A stretch of 64,000 bases of DNA, taken from CAXBNB01 sp965267535. Its GTDB lineage: Bacteria > Bacteroidota > Bacteroidia > Cytophagales > Cyclobacteriaceae. The stretch lies in the NCBI GenBank assembly GCA_965267535.1, contig OZ254082.1, positions 682,001 to 746,000 of the forward strand. Direction: 5' to 3'. Made by a program: the position numbers and the translations under genes. Below, piece by piece: positions 17,310-27,286 of the stretch (position 1 is the stretch's first letter; each line of letters opens with the position of its first letter). The notes below the pieces were generated by a model. It was not told the origin of the DNA and made no database searches. It saw only the letters and a program-made list of their open reading frames with translations.

Positions 17310-18899
17310 ATGGCTGGAGGTAAAGAAACACCAAGGCAGAAGATGATCGGCATGATGTACCTGGTACTGACTGCCCTTCTCGCGCTGCAAGTAAGTAATA
17401 GTGTGCTTGAGAAATTCTTGTTGATAAACGACGCGTTTGAACAAACCAACAAAGAAAACCAAGCTGAAAATGTAAACAAGCTTGAGAGTATACAGAAAGC
17501 AGTAACTGATGCCGGAAGCCGCGACAAAGACGTAGCGGTACTCAACAAGGCAAAGCAAGTGAGAGAAGAGACTGCTAAGACTCTTAAGATGGTAGAAGAA
17601 TATAAGGATATGCTTATAGAAGCATCCGGAGGATATGATGAAAACAACAAACTGATCGGGCAAAAGGATATTGATACTGCGCCTAACCTTTTTGTAAAAG
17701 AGAAAAAAGGAGATGAGTTGAAAACTAAACTCAACGCTTACTCTGGTTTTCTCAGAGACATTACCGGAGACCAATCTATAAAGGACATTGCAAAAGACGC
17801 AAAAGACATTCCTGTATTTGCTGATGATCCTAACCAAAATCAAAAAGGATTTGCCGAGTTAAACTTTGGGCACAATACGCCAATGCTGGGAGCGCTCGCT
17901 TCTTTAAGTCAATTACAAAACGATGTAATAACTGAAGAGAGCAAAGCGTTGGAAATACTGGCAGCTGAAGTAGGCGCTGAAGATTTGAAATTCGATCAGA
18001 TTGTTCCTATGGTAAAGCCGGTATCAAATATTGTAGCAGCGGGCACGAAGTATGAAGCAGAAATGTTTATTGCTGCATCTTCATCAGCTGTAACACCTAC
18101 AATGACTTACAACGGAGAGGAAATTGAAGTAATAGGAGGAAAAGGTAAAGTTGAGTTTACGGCTACTCCTGGAGCATACAATAAGGATGGTATAGCACAA
18201 AAATCTTTTGTAGCGGCTATTAAAGTACCACTACCAGGAGGAAGAGATACTACATTTATAGATACTGTAAACTATTTCGTTTCAAAGCCTGTGATGGAAA
18301 TACAGTCAGCGTCTGTATCTAAATTATACCTGAATTGTGGAAACGAACTGAGTGTTCAGGTTCCTGCTCTTGGCGCTGCGTACAACCCGTCTTTCTCTAC
18401 CAAAGGAGGAGTTAACATCAAAGGTGCAGAAAAGGGATTTGTAACTATTGTTCCTCAGTCTGCTAAAGTTACACTTAGTGTATCCAGCAATGGAAACCTT
18501 ATAGGAACCAGAGAGTTTGGCGTAAACAGAATTCCTGCACCAGAAGTACAAGTGTTTAATGGCAATAGGCCTGTAAGCTTGAAGACTGGTGTGTCAGTAA
18601 GAGAATTGAGAGGTTTGAGACTGAGAGCTGTTCCAGATGAAAGTTTTAAACAATCTTTACCGAATGATGCCCGTTTTAGAGTAGCACAATCTGAAGTTAC
18701 TTTGGTTCGTTCAGGTAGAGCAGTGAAGTCTACTAAGATAAAAGGTGAAAGCTTGAACCTTTCTCAATTGGCTAGCCAAGCTCGCCCTGGAGATAATCTG
18801 GTAATTGAAACGAAAAAAGTTCAACGTCAGAATTTCAGAAAGCAAGTGGAAGACTTCAATAATTTTAGTGGAAAGTTTATCACTATTCCGATAAAGTAA
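17310..18899 (+). CDS. gldM: T9SS motor/periplasmic stalk protein GldM
   Basis: 529 residues. The opening AGGKETPRQKMIGMMYLVLTALLALQVS is the hallmark GldM N-terminus with one inner-membrane helix (about 12-30) that sits inside the GldL bundle. The periplasmic part is a helical domain (about 35-220) followed by beta-sandwich domains; LYLNCGNELSVQVPALG near 344 begins one of them. GldM transmits motion from the inner-membrane motor to the GldK/N ring. Length is close to the known GldM/PorM proteins. Part of gldKLMN with short spacings. Confidence 0.95.
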   Translation: MAGGKETPRQKMIGMMYLVLTALLALQVSNSVLEKFLLINDAFEQTNKENQAENVNKLESIQKAVTDAGSRDKDVAVLNKAKQVREETAKTLKMVEEYKDMLIEASGGYDENNKLIGQKDIDTAPNLFVKEKKGDELKTKLNAYSGFLRDITGDQSIKDIAKDAKDIPVFADDPNQNQKGFAELNFGHNTPMLGALASLSQLQNDVITEESKALEILAAEVGAEDLKFDQIVPMVKPVSNIVAAGTKYEAEMFIAASSSAVTPTMTYNGEEIEVIGGKGKVEFTATPGAYNKDGIAQKSFVAAIKVPLPGGRDTTFIDTVNYFVSKPVMEIQSASVSKLYLNCGNELSVQVPALGAAYNPSFSTKGGVNIKGAEKGFVTIVPQSAKVTLSVSSNGNLIGTREFGVNRIPAPEVQVFNGNRPVSLKTGVSVRELRGLRLRAVPDESFKQSLPNDARFRVAQSEVTLVRSGRAVKSTKIKGESLNLSQLASQARPGDNLVIETKKVQRQNFRKQVEDFNNFSGKFITIPIK

Positions 18900-18910
18900 A
18901 TTTAAGTGTT

Positions 18911-19765
18911 ATGAAAAAATTTGGTTATGTAATTGGTCTTTGTCTGTGCATGCTGGTTGTGGCTCCAAGTCATGATAGTATGGCACAAGAACAGGACGAT
19001 GGGTACAATCCACTTTCGGTTTATCCTATTCATGAGTCTTATATGATGTTTAGAAAGACGATATGGAGAAGGATGGATTTGAAAGAAAAGCAAAACCTGC
19101 CATTTTTCTCTAGAAATGGAGAGTTACCTACTGTGATTATCAATGCAGTAAAAGCAGGTTTGTTATTTCCTTATACGAACGACTCGGTAACAACCCGTAT
19201 GTCTAAAGAGGTGTTTTTGGAAAACCTTAAATACCCTCAGGAGGACACAGGACTTACTGAGGAAGAAATCGCCATGGGTTTTGGACAAGAAGACGATGGT
19301 TTTGGCGATGGATTTGAAGAGGAAGAAGCTGCTCCTGAAGTGAGCGATGAGTTTGCTACGAGCGATTTTTCTATTGTTGAAATTAAAGAGGATATGTTTT
19401 TTGATCGTAACCGGTCAAGAATGTATTACGACATTCAGGCTGTAACCTTGCTGCTTCCTGCAGATAAGAACCCGGCTCTGTTTGAAAAGCCTCTAGCATC
19501 TTTCAGGTATAAGGATTTGGTAAAAGTGTTTAGAAGTATGCCGGATGAGGCTATTTGGTACAATGTTCAAAATGCAGCAGAGCATAGAAATTTTGCTGAA
19601 GCTTTTGACCTTCGTTTGTTTAGTGCCAACCTTATCAAATATGCTAACCCTGAGGACAATAGAATTGTTGATATTTACAACAAGTCCAGAAGAGATGGTA
19701 TCCTGGCATCACAAAAACTTGAGCATGATATGCTCGAATTTGAAAATGAACTTTGGGAATTTTAA
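18911..19765 (+). CDS. gldN: T9SS ring protein GldN
   Basis: 284 residues with a signal peptide cleaved after SMAQ. The mature protein has DDGYNPLSVYPIHESYMMFRKTIWRRMDLKEKQN, the strongly conserved GldN/PorN opening, and YYDIQAVTLLLPA near 176. GldN joins GldK in the periplasmic ring. An acidic, Gly/Glu-rich insertion near residues 124-150 (EDDGFGDGFEEEEAA) looks like a flexible linker. Begins 11 bp after gldM and is the last gene before a strong terminator. Confidence 0.93.
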   Translation: MKKFGYVIGLCLCMLVVAPSHDSMAQEQDDGYNPLSVYPIHESYMMFRKTIWRRMDLKEKQNLPFFSRNGELPTVIINAVKAGLLFPYTNDSVTTRMSKEVFLENLKYPQEDTGLTEEEIAMGFGQEDDGFGDGFEEEEAAPEVSDEFATSDFSIVEIKEDMFFDRNRSRMYYDIQAVTLLLPADKNPALFEKPLASFRYKDLVKVFRSMPDEAIWYNVQNAAEHRNFAEAFDLRLFSANLIKYANPEDNRIVDIYNKSRRDGILASQKLEHDMLEFENELWEF

Positions 19766-19786
19766 TCCCTGCATAGGATAAAGATT

Positions 19787-21604
19787 TTAGGAGTCCCGGC
19801 TATCAGTCGGGACTTTTTTTATGCCCTCGCTGATTAGCATGGCTTTATGTTGGCCTATCAGTGTTGCGAGTTCTTCCAGACTGGCGTTTTGTATGTTGTT
19901 AAGCGTTTTATACTTGCCAATTAGTTTAGTTTTGGTTTGAGGACCAATGCCCTCTATCTGATCAAGTATAGATTGAAAAGAGTTTTTAGACCTTAGCTGC
20001 CGATGGAATGTGATGGCAAATCGGTGCGCTTCATCCCTCAATTGCTGGATCAGCTTCAGCGATTCTGATTTTTTGCTCAGGTGTAGCGGGATAGAATCTC
20101 CCGGGTAATATATCTCTTCAAGTTTTTTGGCAATGCCTATTATTGGCAATTCATGATAAATTTTGAGCTCTTTTAGGGCTTCTACAGCGGCACTAAGTTG
20201 TCCCTTTCCTCCATCTACTATCACCAGGTTGGGTAGTGGTGTGTTTTCACGGATAAGCCTGGAGTACCTTCGCGTTACAATTTCTTTCATAGAACCAAAA
20301 TCATCAGGCCCTACTACTGTTTTGATTTTAAAATGTCTGTAATCCTTTTTTGAAGGCTTTCCATTTTTGAAGCAGACCATGGAAGCTACTGGATTTGTAC
20401 CCTGAAAGTTTGAGTTATCAAAGCATTCGATGTGAACGGGAAGTGATTTTAATTTTAGGTCATCTTGAAGTTGAGTGAGTACGCGGTTAGAGTTTGTAGC
20501 CTTTTGGTCTTTAAGCTTCAATAATTCTTTTTTATAAATCAGTACATTTTTTACAGATAAGTCCAGCAGGGCTTTTTTGTCTCCCCGAATGGGGTTTATG
20601 ATGGTTACATTTTTGTCCCAGCTTTCTAAGGACTTGTTGCAGATGATTAGCTTATTTGTGCTGTTGAACTTTTGTTGTGTATTGATGATGACCAGTCGGA
20701 GGATATCTTCGTCATCCTCGTCCAGTTTTTTGTTTACCGCAAAGGTGTCTGAGATGTTGATGTAGCCATTGTCAATATGCATATAATTGATGATGGCTTT
20801 GTTTTTTTCTGAAAGTATCGAAAATATGTCTGTGTTTTTTAGTTTAGGATTTACAATAACGGTTTTAGCTTGAAACTTTTCCAGCAAACTCAGCTTGCGT
20901 TTATAATTTTCAGCTATTTCAAATTCCAGTTTTGAAGCAGCTTCTTTCATTTGTTGTTTGAAGTATGATAACACAATGCCGATGTTTCCTTTTAGGATGT
21001 GTTTGGATTGTTCTATTTCTTCAAGGTAGTCGGCTTCTTTTTGTAACCCTTCGCAAGGCCCCAGACAATTACCTATATGATACTCGAGACATATTTTAAA
21101 CTTTCCTTTTTTGATGTTCTGCTCAGTCAACGACAGGTTGCAGGTTCTGATTTTGTATAGCTTTCGAATCAGGTCCAGCACACTATTCATGGCTTTTACG
21201 TTGGTGTATGGACCATAGTATTCTCCTTTTTTGGTGTTGTACCTTCGGGTAGCGTATACCTTAGGGAAACGGTCGTTGGATATACAGATATAGGGAAAGC
21301 TTTTGTCGTCTTTTAGGAGTATGTTGTACTTGGGCTGATTTTCTTTGATCAGGTTGTTTTCCAAAAGCAGTGCATCAAATTCAGAATCTACTATGGTAAA
21401 CTCTACGTTGCTTATTTCCCGTACCAGCGTTTTGGTTTTTCTACTGGCAGTTTTTGTTTGCGTGAAATAGCTGGATACACGTTTACGTAGGTTTTTAGCT
21501 TTGCCTACATAAATCAGTACATTGTCAGTGTTGTAAAATTTGTATACACCAGGGTTTGTTGGTACTGCTCTGAAGTGATTGTGCTGGACATCTTGTACAT
21601 CCAT
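19787..21604 (-). CDS. uvrC: Excinuclease ABC subunit C
   Basis: 605 residues. The GIY-YIG nuclease domain is at the N-terminus (PGVYKFYNTDNVLIYVGKAKNLRKR, about 18-43), the UVR motif near 215-240, and the second nuclease region (HIECFDNSNFQGTNPVASMV, then VIVDGGKGQLSAA) near 400-490. The C-terminal helix-hairpin-helix is near 545-600. UvrC makes both incisions around UvrAB-bound lesions in nucleotide excision repair. Length and order are normal. Its last codons overlap the gldN terminator hairpin. Confidence 0.95.
   Translation of the reverse strand: MDVQDVQHNHFRAVPTNPGVYKFYNTDNVLIYVGKAKNLRKRVSSYFTQTKTASRKTKTLVREISNVEFTIVDSEFDALLLENNLIKENQPKYNILLKDDKSFPYICISNDRFPKVYATRRYNTKKGEYYGPYTNVKAMNSVLDLIRKLYKIRTCNLSLTEQNIKKGKFKICLEYHIGNCLGPCEGLQKEADYLEEIEQSKHILKGNIGIVLSYFKQQMKEAASKLEFEIAENYKRKLSLLEKFQAKTVIVNPKLKNTDIFSILSEKNKAIINYMHIDNGYINISDTFAVNKKLDEDDEDILRLVIINTQQKFNSTNKLIICNKSLESWDKNVTIINPIRGDKKALLDLSVKNVLIYKKELLKLKDQKATNSNRVLTQLQDDLKLKSLPVHIECFDNSNFQGTNPVASMVCFKNGKPSKKDYRHFKIKTVVGPDDFGSMKEIVTRRYSRLIRENTPLPNLVIVDGGKGQLSAAVEALKELKIYHELPIIGIAKKLEEIYYPGDSIPLHLSKKSESLKLIQQLRDEAHRFAITFHRQLRSKNSFQSILDQIEGIGPQTKTKLIGKYKTLNNIQNASLEELATLIGQHKAMLISEGIKKVPTDSRDS
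19792..19820 (+). terminator. Terminator of the gldKLMN operon
   Basis: Stem AGTCCCG (19792-19798) pairs with CGGGACT (19808-19814), followed by seven T (19814-19820). It starts 26 bp after the gldN stop and lies inside the coding end of uvrC on the opposite strand. Confidence 0.88.
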
Positions 21605-21615
21605 AGTTGATTGCC

Positions 21616-23895
21616 TTAGAGTATGCCACTTTCTATGTCATCTACCTCTACTTGCAGGGAGTCACTTTCCACTCCATCTACTGTTAGGTGTTTGTCGCAA
21701 TCTAGCTCCACATCTAACTCGAAAGTGGGCTCAGGAAATGAACCCTTTTCGATACCGAGTGTAGGGTCTTTGTATACATCGAGCATAAACTTCTCCCAGA
21801 TAGGCATAGCAGTGCGGGCACCTTGTCCCATTGCCCAGTTTTTAAAGTGGATACTTCTGTCGTCACCACCTACCCATGCGCCCGCTACCAGGTCTTTTGT
21901 TACTCCCATGAACCAGCCGTCAGAAGCACGCTGCGTAGTTCCTGTTTTTCCACCAATTTCATTTTCATTTCTCAATTCCCATGCAAGCCCGCGTGCTGTT
22001 CCTCCTTCTTCCTCAGTGGCGCCTTTTAGCATGTGAAGCATGAGATAGGCGGTTCGCTCGCTTATGGCTTCTTTTCGCAGTGGAATAAAATCCTGAATAA
22101 CCACACCGTTTTGATCTTCAATCCGTGATATGAAAAAGGGTTTGGTGTACACTCCATTGTTTACAAACGTAGAGTAGCCGCCTACCATTTCGTATACCGA
22201 CACATCGCCACCGGCACCCAGACAAAGTGTTGGTACAGCTTCCAGTTTACTCTCTATGCCTAGTCGGTGAGCCATTTCTACCACTTTTGTAGGAGTAACA
22301 CGCTGCATTACATAAGCGGTGATAGAGTTGATAGATCGAGCCATCGCTCGTCTGATGGTCATTTTTTCTCCACTGAATTTACCATGATCGTTGTTTTTAG
22401 GTGTCCAGGTAGGAGGGTCCTGGCCAGGCATAGACCATGTGACCGGTTGATCCGCTACCGGAAAACAGGGAGAATAACCCGCTTCGATTGCCGTAGCATA
22501 TACAAAGGGTTTAAACGTTGATCCGGGTTGCCTTTTTCCTTGACGTACGTGATCAAATTTGAAATATTTTTGATTGATTCCACCCACCCAGGCTTTGATG
22601 TGCCCTGATTTAGGATCCATCGCCATAAAACCCGTATGCAAAAAGTGTTTGTAGTATTTGAGTGAGTCTATCATACTCATGGTGGTGTCAATTTCACCGT
22701 TCCACGAAAACACCGTCATGTCTTTAGGTTGATTGAGGTAGTAGTCTACAGAATCTGATTCTTTGCCGTATTTTTTTGCGAGTGCTTTATAGTAAGGAGT
22801 CTTTTCGATAGCGTTTTCAACGAAATCCTCTATAACTCTGCCATCATGATCAATCCAAGGGTCGTCTCCTTTGAGATGATCTATAAAAAGCTCTTGCAGA
22901 TACTTCATGTGTGTTTTTACAGCATTTTCTGCGTAAGCCTGCATGCGACTATCTATGGTGGTATATACTTTTAGGCCATCTGCATATACATCATAGCCGT
23001 TTTGTTTGCCCCAGTACAAAAGGTAGTTGGCGAGTACCGTACGGAAATACTGGGCAGGGCCGGTGTTGTGATCCGAAACTTTAAATTCAAGTCCAATGTC
23101 TGATACTTTCAAACTGTCAAATGCTTCCCTGTCAATTTTGTCGTATTTGTAGAGGTTATATAGAATTTCAGTTCGCTTTCTGATCGCTTTTTCAGGATTT
23201 CTTACGGGGTTGTAACGGGTTGGTGCATTGATAAGGGCAACCAGAATAGCCGACTCTTTGTAGTTTAGTTCAGATGGTTTTTTGTTAAAGTAGGTTTTAG
23301 CAGCTACTTGTATTCCATAAGAATTGTACCCATATTCTATGGTGTTGAGGTACATGGCTAGAATTTCCTCTTTGGTGTAGGCACGTTCGAGCTGTACCGA
23401 AATGATATATTCTTTTATTTTAGTGATAACCTGGCCAACTATTCTGCTTTTGTACAAAGTGCCTCTGTTTTCGGTAGATGTACGATAGAGGTTTTCTGCC
23501 AGCTGCATGGTGAGGGTACTGCCACCACCCTTAAATTCAAAAGTAAGAATACCTGAAAGTGCTCTTATCAGACCGAGCAGATCAATGCCGGAGTGCTTTG
23601 AAAAACGAATGTCCTCTGTAACCATCAAGGTGGTAATGAGCTCGGGTGAAAGCTCGTGGTATTGCACGGGAGTTCGGTCGCTCCTGTACAGCTTTCCGAG
23701 AAGTTTGCCATCGGCAGAAATGAGTTCGGTGGATAAGTCAGGGTCAGGTTTTTCCAGGCTTTTCAGGCTGGGTAAACCTCCAAACAAACCCCATGCATCC
23801 ACACTAACAGCGTATATGGTGCTGCCTAGTACAATAAATCCGAGTAGAAATACAGTCCACAAAGAGATGATAATGCGGCGAGTATATTTAGCCAT
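21616..23895 (-). CDS. Penicillin-binding protein 1A, bifunctional transglycosylase/transpeptidase
   Basis: 759 residues. An inner-membrane anchor (about 8-30) precedes a GT51 glycosyltransferase domain with catalytic Glu94 in TEDIRFSKHSGID and GGSTLTMQLAENLYR. The penicillin-binding transpeptidase domain has PGSTFKP (Ser459, Lys462), SIN (521-523) and KTGT (650-653). It polymerises and cross-links peptidoglycan at the outer face of the inner membrane. The SprE/PorW-like lipoprotein gene lies upstream on the same strand with a 4-bp gap, and uvrC follows 11 bp downstream. Confidence 0.93.
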   Translation of the reverse strand: MAKYTRRIIISLWTVFLLGFIVLGSTIYAVSVDAWGLFGGLPSLKSLEKPDPDLSTELISADGKLLGKLYRSDRTPVQYHELSPELITTLMVTEDIRFSKHSGIDLLGLIRALSGILTFEFKGGGSTLTMQLAENLYRTSTENRGTLYKSRIVGQVITKIKEYIISVQLERAYTKEEILAMYLNTIEYGYNSYGIQVAAKTYFNKKPSELNYKESAILVALINAPTRYNPVRNPEKAIRKRTEILYNLYKYDKIDREAFDSLKVSDIGLEFKVSDHNTGPAQYFRTVLANYLLYWGKQNGYDVYADGLKVYTTIDSRMQAYAENAVKTHMKYLQELFIDHLKGDDPWIDHDGRVIEDFVENAIEKTPYYKALAKKYGKESDSVDYYLNQPKDMTVFSWNGEIDTTMSMIDSLKYYKHFLHTGFMAMDPKSGHIKAWVGGINQKYFKFDHVRQGKRQPGSTFKPFVYATAIEAGYSPCFPVADQPVTWSMPGQDPPTWTPKNNDHGKFSGEKMTIRRAMARSINSITAYVMQRVTPTKVVEMAHRLGIESKLEAVPTLCLGAGGDVSVYEMVGGYSTFVNNGVYTKPFFISRIEDQNGVVIQDFIPLRKEAISERTAYLMLHMLKGATEEEGGTARGLAWELRNENEIGGKTGTTQRASDGWFMGVTKDLVAGAWVGGDDRSIHFKNWAMGQGARTAMPIWEKFMLDVYKDPTLGIEKGSFPEPTFELDVELDCDKHLTVDGVESDSLQVEVDDIESGIL

Positions 23896-23899
23896 GGAA

Positions 23900-26485
23900 T
23901 CAATAATTTTTTCTGTAAAATGTTAAATAAGTGTCCAGTTCTTTTGTGTTGTATAGAATCTCAAAGTTTTCCTTTGTAATAATCAAAGGGTAGACCTTTC
24001 CGGGTGTTTCCATTTTTGCTTCCGGTTTGCTTTGTGTCACTAAAGATAGAAAATCGAGTGCTGATTCTTTGGTGTCAAACTGATCTACCAATAGCATGGA
24101 ATGCTCAGCGTCTAATATCAGACTTTGAATACTCAATGCCGGGTTGTGTTGTTCTTTTAGTTGGTTAAAAGCTTCCCACAGGATTTCGTTGGTTTTGCTA
24201 TTGGAAGGAAATACAAAAACAAAGTAATGGGGCTTATTGATGTTTGAGCGATACCTGGCCCGAGAACTATTGATAATATTGATTTGAAAGTTTTCGGATG
24301 CTTTTACTAGAGAGTCTGCATACGGTACCAATTCGCTTTCTGTATATTTTCTTTTAAAGTTGTTCAACTCATACTGGTATTGGTAGATGTTTTCCATTCT
24401 GCCAATGAGCAGTATTTTCAGCAACTCCATGTTGTCTACAAAATCATTGTCGGGATATTTTTCCAGCCCATCGTTCACCATGTTGAGGGAGGCCGTATAA
24501 TTCCCTGTTTTGAAAAGCTGGTAGGCTTGTCTGTAGATTTTTTTCAACTGTTCGCTGGCTGCCTGACTTTCCTCCCTGTAGTTAGGATTTAGTATTACCT
24601 TGGCGTAGATGCTGTTGGGGTGATCATTTATAAGAGTGTTCTTAAAGTAATTTGATCGGCTGTCGTTACCCAAATCCTTGTAGATAAGATAAAGCAGGTA
24701 CATTACTTCCAGCTTGTACTCACTTTCGCTGAATCTGGCCAGTAACTTTTCAAAAGTGCTGGCGGCATTACTTTTCTCATCCAGATTGAAATTGTAGATG
24801 TTGCCCAGATTGTAGTGAGCATGCTCTACTTCGCTTAGCAGTTTGGCTTGTTGTTTTTCGTCGTAGGGTATTGTTGCTATCAATTCTTCTTTGCTGATCT
24901 CAGGTTCCTGATTATCGCTATCGTTAGTTTTGTTTTCAGCGTCTCCCGCTTGTAGGTTTTGGGGTGTGTTTTGAGTGGCTACATTACCCTGCAGAGACTT
25001 GTTGGTTCGCCTCCAGTTATCTTCCAGAGGGCGGTTGCCCCACACCTGTTCAAATTCAAAGCGCCCCTTGTCTACAGCTGATTGATTGTAGAAATACCAT
25101 ACTGACTCATCGAAATTATTGCTGCCAATGGGTACAAACTCATCATTGAATGGGTCGTTTGATCGCAGTTCGGTTCGTTTCTTTTTCTTAGCTTCTGCTT
25201 TTTCTTTTCTCTCTTTTTCTTCGGCTATTTTTTGCGCTATGTAATCATCCAGAAACCGATCCAGAGAGTCCGCACTCAATCGTGACAAAGCAATGAGGCT
25301 GTCATTGGTTTGGATAATGTTAAGTTGTTTTACAAAGTCGGCTAGTATTTGCTGGCGTTCGCTTATAGCAGCAAACTCTGCTTCGTCCTGAGGCATGACG
25401 GCTATGGTGCTGTCATAATACAATTTGGCCAGTTTGTAGTTGGCCAGACTGTCGTAGTATATTTTGCCCAGACTCAGGTAAGAGTAGGCCTTCTGTCTTT
25501 TGTTTTTGGTGCTGGATCTTACGGATGCATTGTAGTATTCTATTCCCTGATCCAGATTGCCGTGCTTTACTTCGAAGTTGGCCATCTCGTAGTAGATTTT
25601 GTCTTTGAAGTCAACATTTTTAGCATCTATCAGCAGTTTTTTAAAATACTTTCTGATTTTTTTCAAGTCGTTACTTTTAGCCAGCTGGGTTACCTGAGCC
25701 ATGTTGAGTTTGGTATAAAACGACAACTCATAGCCGGGGTTGTTAGACAGGCATTCCTTGTAGTAGGAGTAGGCCTCTCCATCGAAACCCAGATGCTGGT
25801 ATACCTGCCCTATAATAAAGCTAACCCGTGCGCGCTCGCGCTGGTTGGTGATCAGAGGTTCTGCCTGAGTCAGGTTTTGAACCATGAAGTTAAGGTCGTC
25901 GCGCTGCTGGTGAAGATAAGCTCTGGATAAGTAAAGGTTTTTTAGGTTTTTTTTGTTGAGCTTTTCTTTTTTCAGGTAATCAGATACGGCTTCAGCATTT
26001 TTGTACTCACGGTTTTTGATGTACGTGTTGATCAGTGCTATCAGTGCCTCATGGCGTGTGTTGTCGTTTTCACTGTGCGTATTTACATACTTGAAGGTTT
26101 CTACAGCATTGGGGAAATCAAGGCTGTAATAGCGAGCCAGCCCTACCAGTACATAGCTGTCGTCTTCCCAGTTAGATTCTGGGTGGCGTTGAATAGCGAT
26201 CGATGCTTTTTTGATGCAGTCGTCGATCTGGCTGGCCATACTGGTAGCCAGTGTTGAATCAAACTCGGGAAAAATGGGGAGTATTTTATTGTAGTTCCAC
26301 TGATAGCCGTCGGCTACCGCCTGTTTAATTTCCTTTATGCGCTCATGGGCATAAAAGTAGGCATTGTAGTGGGCAGTGGTGTTGTGAAATGTATTGCTGA
26401 CGAAATTCTTCCTTTCCGGAGCACAACCTGTGATGAAAAGAATGAATAACAAACAGCCGGTGAGTAGAGGTATTGAGTATTTCAA
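23900..26485 (-). CDS. TPR lipoprotein, SprE/PorW-like
   Basis: 861 residues. Signal peptide with lipobox LFITGC (Cys near residue 21), then NTFHNTTAHYNAYFYAHERIKE, the opening typical of the Bacteroidota SprE/PorW lipoproteins. Several tetratricopeptide-type repeats follow between about 110 and 380. The middle (400-440) is charged and KE-rich, and a second TPR block spans about 550-690. SprE/PorW is needed for type IX secretion and is thought to bridge the GldKN ring and the outer-membrane translocon. The family call rests on remembered sequence features. The gene sits immediately upstream of a PBP1A gene. Confidence 0.72.
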   Translation of the reverse strand: MKYSIPLLTGCLLFILFITGCAPERKNFVSNTFHNTTAHYNAYFYAHERIKEIKQAVADGYQWNYNKILPIFPEFDSTLATSMASQIDDCIKKASIAIQRHPESNWEDDSYVLVGLARYYSLDFPNAVETFKYVNTHSENDNTRHEALIALINTYIKNREYKNAEAVSDYLKKEKLNKKNLKNLYLSRAYLHQQRDDLNFMVQNLTQAEPLITNQRERARVSFIIGQVYQHLGFDGEAYSYYKECLSNNPGYELSFYTKLNMAQVTQLAKSNDLKKIRKYFKKLLIDAKNVDFKDKIYYEMANFEVKHGNLDQGIEYYNASVRSSTKNKRQKAYSYLSLGKIYYDSLANYKLAKLYYDSTIAVMPQDEAEFAAISERQQILADFVKQLNIIQTNDSLIALSRLSADSLDRFLDDYIAQKIAEEKERKEKAEAKKKKRTELRSNDPFNDEFVPIGSNNFDESVWYFYNQSAVDKGRFEFEQVWGNRPLEDNWRRTNKSLQGNVATQNTPQNLQAGDAENKTNDSDNQEPEISKEELIATIPYDEKQQAKLLSEVEHAHYNLGNIYNFNLDEKSNAASTFEKLLARFSESEYKLEVMYLLYLIYKDLGNDSRSNYFKNTLINDHPNSIYAKVILNPNYREESQAASEQLKKIYRQAYQLFKTGNYTASLNMVNDGLEKYPDNDFVDNMELLKILLIGRMENIYQYQYELNNFKRKYTESELVPYADSLVKASENFQINIINSSRARYRSNINKPHYFVFVFPSNSKTNEILWEAFNQLKEQHNPALSIQSLILDAEHSMLLVDQFDTKESALDFLSLVTQSKPEAKMETPGKVYPLIITKENFEILYNTKELDTYLTFYRKNY

Positions 26486-26632
26486 CGTCGCGATATAGTG
26501 ATAATCTATAGAACTGTAAATCTATGAAAGAAATAAATCAAATTTTATCAAAAACGAATTTCGTTGGCGCAAATTACTCGAATGGTGATTGTTTTTAGCT
26601 TGGGTGCTTTTTCAGCCAAACTGAGGCATCTT

Positions 26633-27286
26633 TTATTTCTTTTTCTTCAGGTCGCCGCGCTTGATAGAATTGATAAACTGTGCCCAGGCAAAAGGGTTGA
26701 GAAGTGATATAGATGTAGGCTGAAAGCGCCTGTTCCAGGCTGTCATTTGCTGGTTTACAACATAGCGGTGATTGGAGCTGGCACCCATGCCGGTGTTGGC
26801 TAGCATTTTTCTCAACATAGCTTCGTCGAGGTTGCGTTGTAGGTTGTCGAGATCTCCTTGATTGGGTAATTCCAGTGCAAGTACTGCTTCTTTGAACAGC
26901 TCTTCGGTAGGGTATGGAAAAACTTCCAATTCGGGCAGGTAGGTAGTGTCTCGTTGCAATTCTATTATTACCGTGTAGCTGTCTTTACCATCTTTTGGAA
27001 TAATCAGCTGCTGGCGAGTGTAACTTACGGCACTAATAATGAGGCTGTCACCTTCTACTACCGGCATAGAGAAATACCCATATGGGTTGGTAGTAGTACC
27101 ACGCCCGGCTTTGGGAGCATAGATGTGCACACCGGGCACACCCGAAGTGCTGTCTTCTCCTACTACTATCCCAGAAAACTGCTTTACGTGCAGTTTTTCC
27201 TGACCATAAGTGATAGTAGAAAAAGCTACCAAAAATATTGCTGCTATGCCTGTAAAAATGTTTTTCACAATAAACGATTTACTCAT
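26633..27286 (-). CDS. Exported protein with carboxypeptidase regulatory-like domain
   Basis: 217 residues from the ATG at 27286, which gives MSKSFIVKNIFTGIAAIFLVAFSTITYGQ as signal peptide; the open frame extends upstream, but those residues do not look coding. The mature protein has FSGIVVGEDSTSGVPGVHIYAPKAGRGTTTNPYGYFSM (about 37-75), a CarboxypepD_reg-like beta-sandwich, as in the N-terminal plug extension of SusC/TonB receptors. There is no barrel, so it is a short stand-alone member. The C-terminus is helical and ends in a KRGDLKKKK tail. Function unknown. Confidence 0.7.
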   Translation of the reverse strand: MSKSFIVKNIFTGIAAIFLVAFSTITYGQEKLHVKQFSGIVVGEDSTSGVPGVHIYAPKAGRGTTTNPYGYFSMPVVEGDSLIISAVSYTRQQLIIPKDGKDSYTVIIELQRDTTYLPELEVFPYPTEELFKEAVLALELPNQGDLDNLQRNLDEAMLRKMLANTGMGASSNHRYVVNQQMTAWNRRFQPTSISLLNPFAWAQFINSIKRGDLKKKK

